From contig JACJZN010000007.1 in assembly GCA_020635565.1 (NCBI GenBank), positions 372,001-436,000 of the forward strand: a stretch of DNA of 64,000 bases, in the 5' to 3' direction. The first letter of the stretch is position 1; each line of letters opens with the position of its first letter. Below, piece by piece: positions 16,076 to 23,443 of the stretch. The translations under genes and the position numbers were made by a program. Origin of the DNA: Flavobacteriales bacterium. GTDB lineage: Bacteria; Bacteroidota; Bacteroidia; Flavobacteriales_D; Parvicellaceae. The notes beneath the pieces were generated by a model that saw only the letters and a program-made list of their open reading frames with translations, did not search any database and had not been told where the DNA came from.

Positions 16076-16741
16076 ATGGCGGTGAAGATCAATGAATCAT
16101 GGAATAATTACTTAAGGCCTGAATTCGAAAAGGAATATTTCATCAAACTTCAGGAATTTGTAAAGCAAGAGTATGCTCAAGGAAGATGCTATCCCCCTGG
16201 AGGAAAGATCTTTGCTGCTTTTGATCATTGCCCTAGTGAGAAAGTCAAAGTCGTAATTATTGGACAAGATCCTTATCATGGTCCAGGACAAGCAAATGGT
16301 TTGTGTTTTTCCGTAGCCGATGGTATTCCCCATCCACCTTCCTTGATCAACATTTTTAAGGAAGTAAGTGAGAACACCGGTCAGTCAATTCCTCAATCTG
16401 GTAATTTGGAAAGGTGGGCAGATCAAGGAGTATTCTTGTTGAATGCTACGCTGACGGTAAGAGCTCATGAGGCAGGATCTCATCAGGGTAAAGGTTGGGA
16501 ACAATTTACCGATGAGGTGATACGTATCATATCAAAAGAAACAGAAAATGTTGTTTTTATGTTGTGGGGAGGTTTTGCCAAAAAGAAGGAAAAATTGATC
16601 GATTCCAACAAGCATTTGGTGTTAAAAACAGGCCATCCTTCACCACTAAGTGCCAATAGAGGTTTGTGGTTTGGAAATAAGCATTTTGTAAAAGCAAATG
16701 AGTATTTGCTAAAACAAGGTAAAGCCAAAATAGATTGGTAG
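16076..16741 (+). CDS. ung: Uracil-DNA glycosylase
   Basis: A 221-residue family 1 uracil-DNA glycosylase that excises uracil from DNA, starting base-excision repair. The water-activating loop IIGQDPYHGPGQANG is complete (catalytic D65), as is the Leu-intercalation/His loop GHPSPLSANRG (H187). FSVADGIPHPPSLINIFKEV and WADQGVFLLNATLTVR are also standard. Length and motifs are normal, so the enzyme should be active. It is the last gene of the unit starting with the Lrp-type regulator and is convergent with the LuxR-type gene, two bases away. Confidence 0.95.
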   Translation: MAVKINESWNNYLRPEFEKEYFIKLQEFVKQEYAQGRCYPPGGKIFAAFDHCPSEKVKVVIIGQDPYHGPGQANGLCFSVADGIPHPPSLINIFKEVSENTGQSIPQSGNLERWADQGVFLLNATLTVRAHEAGSHQGKGWEQFTDEVIRIISKETENVVFMLWGGFAKKKEKLIDSNKHLVLKTGHPSPLSANRGLWFGNKHFVKANEYLLKQGKAKIDW

Positions 16742-16743
16742 TT

Positions 16744-17499
16744 TTACCCAAACGCTTTCACAAATTTGGCGGCATCAACTACAGTTGAAATTCCTAGTTT
16801 CTTTTTTACTTTCCTCCAATGTGTTTGACCGGTAAATAATGAAATGTGCAATTTTTCTGCAACTTCGCTTAGCTGCAAGCCTGTAGATCGAAGCTGAAGA
16901 ACCTCTCTTTCTCTTTCTGTGAGACTCAAGTACTTTTGAATATTTGATTTCACAAATTTCGATTCTTCCATCAAGCTGTCAAACAAGCGAATTACCTCAA
17001 GGATTTCACCGGATTTAGTTTTGATGGTTAGTTCTGAAAGACCATTCTCATCAGTTCCTAAATAAGTAATAGACATGTCTTGGTGCTCACTTTTAGATGG
17101 TAACTCGAAAGTGTCTAACCATTTTTCAGCTCCTTCTTGTGTTGCAAAATGGTGAGGTGTGATACAAGATTTTATTTTTTCAAAAGCACCGATAACTTTC
17201 ATGTGCGCTAAAATATCTTGACTGATAACAAATGCGAGCTGTTTATTCCCAGCAGCTTTGCAAGGAACGTTTACCTTTTCTTCAATCCATTGTTGAGCAG
17301 TTTCGTCTAAATCTAGTTTGAAATTTTGTTGCAGCCACATACTCTGAGTAGGGCGATGCTTGAGGTACAGTTCGGTGTATGCGAGCATTTCAGATTTAAA
17401 CGCATCAAAGGAAGGTGGAGATTGATGCCAGAACTGAATAAAGCGATTTTTATTCGCTATAAAGTCAATTTTCAGGTATTTTCCACTATGAATTGGCAT
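16744..17499 (-). CDS. LuxR-type helix-turn-helix transcriptional regulator
   Basis: A 251-residue regulator with a C-terminal LuxR/GerE HTH (residues about 188-250: LSLTEREREVLQLRSTGLQL, SEVAEKLHISLFTGQTHWRK). The N-terminal 180 residues hold a region I do not recognise with confidence; a PAS-like segment could lie at about 115-175. The ATG at 17499 is preferred; an upstream TTG at 17553 would add 18 residues and abut an inverted repeat. Similar Bacteroidota regulators respond to unknown ligands. It diverges from three genes for secreted proteins, which makes those genes plausible targets, although this is inference. Confidence 0.75.
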   Translation of the reverse strand: MPIHSGKYLKIDFIANKNRFIQFWHQSPPSFDAFKSEMLAYTELYLKHRPTQSMWLQQNFKLDLDETAQQWIEEKVNVPCKAAGNKQLAFVISQDILAHMKVIGAFEKIKSCITPHHFATQEGAEKWLDTFELPSKSEHQDMSITYLGTDENGLSELTIKTKSGEILEVIRLFDSLMEESKFVKSNIQKYLSLTEREREVLQLRSTGLQLSEVAEKLHISLFTGQTHWRKVKKKLGISTVVDAAKFVKAFG

Positions 17500-17552
17500 A
17501 TCTAACGGGAATATACAAATGATTTTTTGATGTTGTTGTTTTTTTGTTGACA

Positions 17553-17572
17553 AATACTCACTAATGAGTATT
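17553..17572. promoter_or_regulatory. Perfect inverted repeat in the divergent luxR / beta-helix promoter region
   Basis: AATACTCA-CTAA-TGAGTATT has 8-bp arms that pair perfectly around a 4-base centre. Its right arm overlaps the -33-like TTG of the rightward promoter (17571-17573). The position suits a repressor or activator site for a dimeric regulator such as the LuxR-type protein encoded next door. Confidence 0.5.
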
Positions 17573-17601
17573 GACCTAGGTGTGTATAAAAACTATCTTC
17601 G
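17571..17601 (+). promoter_or_regulatory. Putative promoter of the beta-helix / adhesin gene cluster
   Basis: TTG at 17571-17573 and TATCTTCG at 17594-17601 are 20 bases apart, as expected for Bacteroidota -33 and -7 elements, with one mismatch to TAnnTTTG. The ATG follows at 17623. Confidence 0.45.
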
Positions 17602-17622
17602 CCCAAACAATTCAAGTTAACT

Positions 17623-18732
17623 ATGAAAACAATCTTACTTTCCGTTTTTACAATATTAGGATTCTCTTCTTTCGCAGGAGTAATTACGTGTAGTAATAAT
17701 CCAAATTCACCTGGACAATATATCAGCTTGCAGGATGCAGTAGATAATGCGAATGCTAATGACACTATTTTGGTTGCAGGGTCTCCGTCTCATTATGGAA
17801 CGGTGATTAATAGTAGTAAGGCACTAACAATCATTGGAGCAGGGATTAATAATCCGAATGGGTATAATACAGAGATAAATTACTTGCATTTTACTCGAGC
17901 TTCTTCTAGTGTTAGTGCAACAGGGTCTAAGTTGATAGGTGTTCGAATAATTAATGTGCTTTACCTAAATCCTGAGTATTTGGCTTCTGGTACTAATAAG
18001 TCACTTGAGGATATTGTTATTGAAAGGTGTCATGTTGGAAATATCGACATGCAAGGAGGTAGCGTCAATCCAACCATATTTACGAATATTTTGATTAAGA
18101 ACTGTATATTGAGTACGGTTGGATTGTATGGAGATGTTAAGAATAATATTAGAATTTTGAATAACATCATAACTTCAGGATCAATTAGACAAACCAAGAA
18201 TGCTGATAACAGTAATGTGTTGGTCGCTAACAATATCTTCCTTTGGAATGATCAATTTGCTTTCTTCACATCTCCTGGCTCAGCAGCTCAGTCAACATTT
18301 CCTGGTATGGTAGTCAATAATAACATCTTCTATTATGCTTCTCCAAATACAGAATGTCATAATTGTTCGTTTTCTAATAATATTACATACAATAATTTGG
18401 ATGACACATTACTTGGAAGTGGGAATCCTGGCTCAACGGGAGGAGCTAATCAGATAGGAGTGGATCCCGAGTTTGTAAACTACCCGATTGCGGGTGCGTC
18501 TTTTGATTATGTTTATGACTTCCATTTACAACCTGGTTCACCAGGAATTGGAGCTGGATCTGATGGAACAGATATTGGTATTTATGGAGGAGTAGCCCCT
18601 TTTACCGATGCAGCGGATGTAGGTGCCAACCCAGCCATTCCTCAAATGCTGGAAATCACTACACCATTAGGTTCTACCGTAAGTAAAGGAACCAATCTCA
18701 ATGTGACGTTTAAATCTTATAAACAAGACTAA
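17623..18732 (+). CDS. Secreted right-handed beta-helix protein, copy 1
   Basis: A 369-residue exported protein with signal peptide MKTILLSVFTILGFSSFAG. The mature N-terminus is VITCSNNPNSPGQY followed by SLQDAVDNANANDTILV, a pattern seen at the start of pectate-lyase-like parallel beta-helix domains. Asn-rich turns repeat through the middle (NNIFYYASPN, NNITYNNLDDT). No T9SS sorting domain is recognisable; instead the protein ends in SKGTNLNVTFKSYKQD. No catalytic residues are evident, so it may bind polysaccharide or act structurally. The tandem paralogue begins two bases after its stop. Head and tail are conserved between the two while the helix body differs. Confidence 0.7.
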   Translation: MKTILLSVFTILGFSSFAGVITCSNNPNSPGQYISLQDAVDNANANDTILVAGSPSHYGTVINSSKALTIIGAGINNPNGYNTEINYLHFTRASSSVSATGSKLIGVRIINVLYLNPEYLASGTNKSLEDIVIERCHVGNIDMQGGSVNPTIFTNILIKNCILSTVGLYGDVKNNIRILNNIITSGSIRQTKNADNSNVLVANNIFLWNDQFAFFTSPGSAAQSTFPGMVVNNNIFYYASPNTECHNCSFSNNITYNNLDDTLLGSGNPGSTGGANQIGVDPEFVNYPIAGASFDYVYDFHLQPGSPGIGAGSDGTDIGIYGGVAPFTDAADVGANPAIPQMLEITTPLGSTVSKGTNLNVTFKSYKQD

Positions 18733-18734
18733 TC

Positions 18735-19868
18735 ATGAAAAAACTAATTACAATCTTATCCCTTTCATTATCCTTAACTTCTTTCGCAGGAGTGATTACG
18801 TGTAGCAATAACCCAAATTCGCCAGGGCAATATACAAGTTTGCAGGATGCCATTGATAATGCGAATGCTGGGGATACAATTTTGGTGCATGGGTCAGGAA
18901 CTTCCTATGGAAATATAACCCTAAATAGCAAAGCGTTGACCTTTATAGGTGCCGGAATTAATCAACCCAGCTCTGATATAAGTCAATTAGGGAGAGTTCA
19001 GATATATAGGCTAAGTGCATCAGTAAGTGGAAGTGGATGTACGTTTATTGGGTTGAATATATGTTTATTTGACATGAATCCGACTTTCACTGGTGGGAAT
19101 CAAAGTTCACAAATAATTGAAAATATTACCATTGAGAGATGTCGTATTGAAGGAATCTCAGGTTGTACTTCTTCTTATTATGAAGGCTTTACTCTCCATT
19201 ATGGCAGTCATCAATACAATAATATTTTAGTTAAAAACTGTATCTGGTCTAGTTCGCCTTTCAGAATGGCAAATTTCTCAAGTATGGCTTTCACCATGTC
19301 AAATTTTAGGTTTGAGAATAATGTTTTCGATGGTGCTGGTTTCTGGTATATGCCAGGAATAGTGGATTTAAGTGGTGTTAGCTTTAGTAATAATTTCTTC
19401 GGGAGTGGTACTAATAATTGGAACTATCAGGGAAATGTAGCAGTGAACCTAAACGGGCCTCATTTTTATGATAACATTTACTTTGGTGCGAATCCATCAG
19501 GACTTGTGAACGCTGTCTTGAACAATAACTTAACGTATAACTGTTCTGATGATGATTTATTTACAGTTTATTCAAATTCTACGGGAGGTGCTAACTTGTT
19601 TGGTCAAGATCCTCTTTTGGTAAATTATCCTGTTGCTGGGTCAACTTTTAATCATTCGTTGGATTATAACCTCTCAGCTGGGTCACCATGTTTGTCATCT
19701 GGCCTTGGAGGAGGGGATATAGGAGTTTATGGTGGTCCTAACGTAATTCAAGTTGTCGGTTCCAATCCTGCTATACCACAAATGGAGGAAATAGTTACAC
19801 CTCTTGGCTCAAATGTCAGCAAAGGTACCAACCTTAACGTAACCTTCAAATCTTACAAACAAGACTAA
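18735..19868 (+). CDS. Secreted right-handed beta-helix protein, copy 2
   Basis: A 377-residue paralogue of the preceding gene, with signal peptide MKKLITILSLSLSLTSFAG. It shares the mature start VITCSNNPNSPGQY, the SLQDAIDNANAGDTILV segment and the exact 16-residue tail SKGTNLNVTFKSYKQD. The central beta-helix turns are only loosely similar and contain more aromatic residues (FWYMPGIVDLSG). Nine of the 16 tail codons differ from copy 1 by synonymous bases only, so the identity is maintained by selection and not by recent copying. The large adhesin gene starts 20 bases downstream, suggesting one transcript. Confidence 0.7.
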   Translation: MKKLITILSLSLSLTSFAGVITCSNNPNSPGQYTSLQDAIDNANAGDTILVHGSGTSYGNITLNSKALTFIGAGINQPSSDISQLGRVQIYRLSASVSGSGCTFIGLNICLFDMNPTFTGGNQSSQIIENITIERCRIEGISGCTSSYYEGFTLHYGSHQYNNILVKNCIWSSSPFRMANFSSMAFTMSNFRFENNVFDGAGFWYMPGIVDLSGVSFSNNFFGSGTNNWNYQGNVAVNLNGPHFYDNIYFGANPSGLVNAVLNNNLTYNCSDDDLFTVYSNSTGGANLFGQDPLLVNYPVAGSTFNHSLDYNLSAGSPCLSSGLGGGDIGVYGGPNVIQVVGSNPAIPQMEEIVTPLGSNVSKGTNLNVTFKSYKQD

Positions 19869-19888
19869 TACCCTCTAAAGAACGAATT

Positions 19889-20266
19889 ATGAAAAGTTTA
19901 TATTTAACCATATTTTTTGCGATAGTTTCATTTCTGGGTCGTGCCCAAAACATTACGCAAGCAGAATACTTTATTAACACAGACCCTGGTGTGGGTAATG
20001 GAACGCCCATTACCATTACTACTCCCAATGATACGGTTCTCCAACCCTTCACAGTTCCCACAAGTTCACTAGCTTTTGGTCCGCACACGCTTTGGATCAG
20101 AACAATGGATGCGAATGGGAGTTGGTCAATTTATGATGACATTATTTTCTATGTGTCAGACACCACTTCGTTAGTAACTACACAACCTGAAATTGTTGGA
20201 GCGGAGTATTTCTTTGATACAGACCCAGGAGTTGGGAATGGTACAAACATTAACATCACAGCTTGA
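19889..20266 (+). CDS. N-terminal segment of the interrupted adhesin
   Basis: A 125-residue open segment. It carries the signal peptide (MKSLYLTIFFAIVSFLGRAQ) and one complete module: NITQAEYFINTDPGVGNGTP, then HTLWIRTMDANGSWSIYDD. It then enters the second copy (VGAEYFFDTDPGVGNGTNIN) and ends at the TGA. This module is common at the N-terminus of Bacteroidota surface proteins. Alone, the segment would be a short exported peptide without a sorting signal. Confidence 0.6.
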   Translation: MKSLYLTIFFAIVSFLGRAQNITQAEYFINTDPGVGNGTPITITTPNDTVLQPFTVPTSSLAFGPHTLWIRTMDANGSWSIYDDIIFYVSDTTSLVTTQPEIVGAEYFFDTDPGVGNGTNINITA

Positions 20267-20272
20267 GACACT

Positions 20273-23200
20273 GTGCAAAAAACGTTTAACATCAATACCT
20301 TTAGTCTTACTGTAGGTACGCACTTTCTATACATACGCACCGTAGATCAAAATGGAAAATGGAGTCTTTGGCTGCGAGAAGAAATTGATGTGCAAATCTT
20401 CCCGATTGGTGGTATTTATGCTGATAGTACGGCAATCTCTTGTTTTGGAGGTTGTGATGCCTCTGCTACGGTTGCTCCTACTGGAGGTACCCCAGGATGG
20501 ACCTTTGCATGGTATACGGATAACTATACGCCAATGGGAATCACGGATTCTACGGCTACTGGTCTTTGTGCTGGTAACTATCATTGTGTGGTTACAGATG
20601 CGCTTGGTGATAAAGACACGGTACATGTAACCGTTGGACAACCTCCATTGTTTGCAGCAAATCCAAATCCTAGTCCTGCAACTTGTGGGGATGATAATGG
20701 GGTAGCAGCTGTTAATATTACCGGAGGAACAGCACCCTTTACTTATGCTTGGGCAGCTGGAAGTTCGGATCCATCCATGAGTTCGTTAGTTGGGAATACA
20801 GTTTATCCGCTTACCGTTACGGATGCAAATGGCTGTACTGCCAATGCCAATGTTTTTGTTTCTGCAACACCAGCAATTGATGTGACGGCAACCTCGGTAG
20901 CACCGAGTTGTCATGATATTTGTGATGGGGGTGGAATTCCTACAGTTACTGGCGGAACGGCTCCATTTTCATACTACTGGAATAACAATACGACCAACAG
21001 TACGCTACAAAATGCTTGTCCAGGTAATTATATATTATCTGTAACGGATGCAGCAGGATGTAATGATACTGCTCATATTACGGTTATCAATCCGTCAGAG
21101 ATCCAACCTACGGTAATATCAAATAATGCAAACTGTGGCGATAACAATGGTAACGCAACGGTTAGTGTAACTGGAGGACAATCTCCATATACGTACATTT
21201 GGTCTTCTGGAGATACAGATCCAACAGCTGATACACTTAGTGCAGGTACCTACACCGTTACTATTACGGATGCTGGTGGTTGTACCAATTTTGAAACGGT
21301 GCTGATTAGTGACGCGAATGGGCCAACACTTTCAGTGGCTTCTGCGAATGACCCTACCTGTCCAGGTAGTTCTGATGGTTCAATTAACATGACAGTAGGA
21401 GGTGGAGTTCTTCCATTTACGTTTAGCTGGACAAATGGGGCTACTACGGAAGATATTACTGGATTATTAGCAGGTCCTTATGAAATTACGGCAACCGATG
21501 CTAATGGTTGTATTGCAGTTAGAAGTGTTACTCTAACGGATCCTACTCCAATGAGTATTTCATTTGCTATAACAGAGGCGAATTGTGGAAATGCAGATGG
21601 AATTGTTTCAGCAACGGTTTCTGGAGGAACTGCTCCATTCGTTTATAGCTGGTCAACTGGAGGATCAAACTCAACGGAAGCGGGTATTCCAGCTGGTATA
21701 CACTCACTTACCGTAACAGATGGCAATGGATGTTCCATCACTGAGTCCTTCGCGATGAGCGAACTGAATGGTCCTGATGTGACGCTTGCTTCTGTGACCA
21801 ATACTACCTGTGGTTTTGCAACAGGTGCAATTGATATAGATGTTACAGGAGGTACAGGAACCAACTTTACCTATGCATGGTCTAACAGTGAGACAACGGA
21901 AGATATTAGTGGTTTGGCTGCAGGTTATTATGAAGTTACTGTAACAGATCAAGCTAACTGTTCTGGGATTTTAGTGGTTCAGATTCCTGCTGTGCAGCCA
22001 GATCCACAGGAGATCTGTTTAGTGACTGTGGATACGTTAACCAATACAAATAAAGTGGTTTGGACTAAGCCAGCTGTTCAAGGTGGTTTAGAGTCCTTCA
22101 ATATCTATAGAGAAACGTCCTCTGCAGGAGTTTTTCAGTTGGTTGGAAACGTACTTTATTCCTCGCTGAGTGAGTTTACGGATCCGATTGCTAACCCTGT
22201 GGTACAATCGTACCGATATAAAGTGTCTGCGGTGGATACATGTGGAAATGAGTCTAATTTAAGTTCTCATCACAAAACGATTCACCTTACCTTAAGTCAA
22301 TTTGCTGGTGATAACTACCTGAATTGGGATCACTATGAAGGATTTACTTTCCCATCGTATACAGTTTACTGGTATTCTGATCAAACAGCAGGATGGAACC
22401 CGTTGGTAACTGTTGCAAGTAACGTAACATCGTATACCCATATAAACCCAATAGGTACAAATATCAATTATTTTGTGGAAGCAACTCCAACCAATCCTTG
22501 TGAGGCTACTATTCGTTCGACATCATATGGATCAACAAGAAGTAATAAGCAAACAATTTCGGGAGGTGTAGCTCCTCCGAGTGCAGATTTTTCGGAGACA
22601 AGTACCTCAATTACAATTGGTCAGTGGATCATGTTTACGGATGTATCATTGTCAAATCCAGCTGCAACTTCGTGGTTGTGGACGTTCAACGGTGGTACTC
22701 CAAATATTTCTAACCAACAGAATCCAACGATAACCTACAATACACAAGGAGTATATGATGTGAAATTGATCGTATATAATTCTGTTGGATCAGATACGAT
22801 CACAAAATACGGTTGGATTACTGTAACTGACCCAGGCAGTGCTCAGACTCCAGTTGCTGATTTTACTTCAACAGCAACTACTGTAAATATGGGGCAGTCC
22901 ATTGATTTCTATGATTTGAGTACCAATACTCCAACTTCATGGCAATGGATCTTCTCTAACGGAACACCAAGTTCGTCAACAGTACAGAACCCAAGTGGAA
23001 TAGTTTATAATACAGCAGGAACATTCAATGTTACGTTGATAGCTACAAATAGTGCAGGTTCTGATACAGAGGCCAAAACAGGTTATATTACTGTTTCAGA
23101 TCCAGGTGTAGGTATCGCTGAGATTCCAAGTATTTCATCGATTGCTGTATTCCCAAATCCTGTTTCAGATGAACTTCAGGTATCTATTAACAGTATTGAA

Positions 23201-23380
23201 CAACAAGCTATTACGATTCAATTATTAAGTGTTGAAGGAAAAGTAGTTGTTCAGAAAGTGATTAGTGGTTCTGGTCAGATTGCAGAAACATTTGATGTTA
23301 GTAATCTGGAATCCAGTTACTATTTTATCAAATTGATCACAGATACAGGCACATGGACAAAGCCTGTAGTTAAACAATAA
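20273..23380 (+). CDS. C-terminal segment of the interrupted adhesin: SprB repeats, Fn3-like, PKD, T9SS type A domain
   Basis: About 1035 residues read from the GTG at 20273, in the same frame as the upstream segment. After the end of the second DPGVGNG module come about seven SprB-type repeats (for example CGDDNGVAAVNITGGTAPFT and CGNADGIVSATVSGGTAPF), each ending in a VTDxxGC-like turn. Two fibronectin-III-like stretches, two PKD domains (SADFSETSTSITIGQWIMF; VADFTSTATTVNMGQSIDF) and a type A sorting domain (VFPNPVSDELQVSINSIEQQ) follow. This build suggests a cell-surface adhesin or motility-type filament exported by T9SS. A strong terminator hairpin follows the stop. Confidence 0.75.
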   Translation: MQKTFNINTFSLTVGTHFLYIRTVDQNGKWSLWLREEIDVQIFPIGGIYADSTAISCFGGCDASATVAPTGGTPGWTFAWYTDNYTPMGITDSTATGLCAGNYHCVVTDALGDKDTVHVTVGQPPLFAANPNPSPATCGDDNGVAAVNITGGTAPFTYAWAAGSSDPSMSSLVGNTVYPLTVTDANGCTANANVFVSATPAIDVTATSVAPSCHDICDGGGIPTVTGGTAPFSYYWNNNTTNSTLQNACPGNYILSVTDAAGCNDTAHITVINPSEIQPTVISNNANCGDNNGNATVSVTGGQSPYTYIWSSGDTDPTADTLSAGTYTVTITDAGGCTNFETVLISDANGPTLSVASANDPTCPGSSDGSINMTVGGGVLPFTFSWTNGATTEDITGLLAGPYEITATDANGCIAVRSVTLTDPTPMSISFAITEANCGNADGIVSATVSGGTAPFVYSWSTGGSNSTEAGIPAGIHSLTVTDGNGCSITESFAMSELNGPDVTLASVTNTTCGFATGAIDIDVTGGTGTNFTYAWSNSETTEDISGLAAGYYEVTVTDQANCSGILVVQIPAVQPDPQEICLVTVDTLTNTNKVVWTKPAVQGGLESFNIYRETSSAGVFQLVGNVLYSSLSEFTDPIANPVVQSYRYKVSAVDTCGNESNLSSHHKTIHLTLSQFAGDNYLNWDHYEGFTFPSYTVYWYSDQTAGWNPLVTVASNVTSYTHINPIGTNINYFVEATPTNPCEATIRSTSYGSTRSNKQTISGGVAPPSADFSETSTSITIGQWIMFTDVSLSNPAATSWLWTFNGGTPNISNQQNPTITYNTQGVYDVKLIVYNSVGSDTITKYGWITVTDPGSAQTPVADFTSTATTVNMGQSIDFYDLSTNTPTSWQWIFSNGTPSSSTVQNPSGIVYNTAGTFNVTLIATNSAGSDTEAKTGYITVSDPGVGIAEIPSISSIAVFPNPVSDELQVSINSIEQQAITIQLLSVEGKVVVQKVISGSGQIAETFDVSNLESSYYFIKLITDTGTWTKPVVKQ

Positions 23381-23384
23381 GTTT

Positions 23385-23416
23385 AAAAGTCCAGACCGAA
23401 ACGTCTGGACTTTTTT
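23385..23416 (+). terminator. Rho-independent terminator after the adhesin gene
   Basis: AAAAGTCCAGAC and GTCTGGACTTTTT form a stem of about 10-12 bp around CGAAAC, followed by a run of T. It separates the secreted-protein cluster from the SpoIIE gene. Confidence 0.85.
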
Positions 23417-23443
23417 ATATCTTAGACTTTCAAAATTATCTTG

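Larger units (their letters stand above)
19889..23380 (+). pseudogene. Large SprB-repeat/PKD T9SS cargo gene interrupted by one in-frame TGA
   Basis: The reading frame from the ATG at 19889 to the TAA ending at 23380 is continuous except for a TGA at 20264-20266 (codon 126 of 1164). Both sides are clearly one protein: the second copy of an AEYF-DTDPGVGNGT module spans the stop, with INITA before it and DTVQKTFNINTFSLTVGTHF after it, matching the first copy's ITITTPNDTVLQPFTVP. A GGA-to-TGA change would restore ITAGDTV. The downstream part has no signal peptide, so restart there would not give an exported product. A sequencing error, a recent nonsense mutation and stop-codon readthrough all remain possible. 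Confidence 0.75.
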
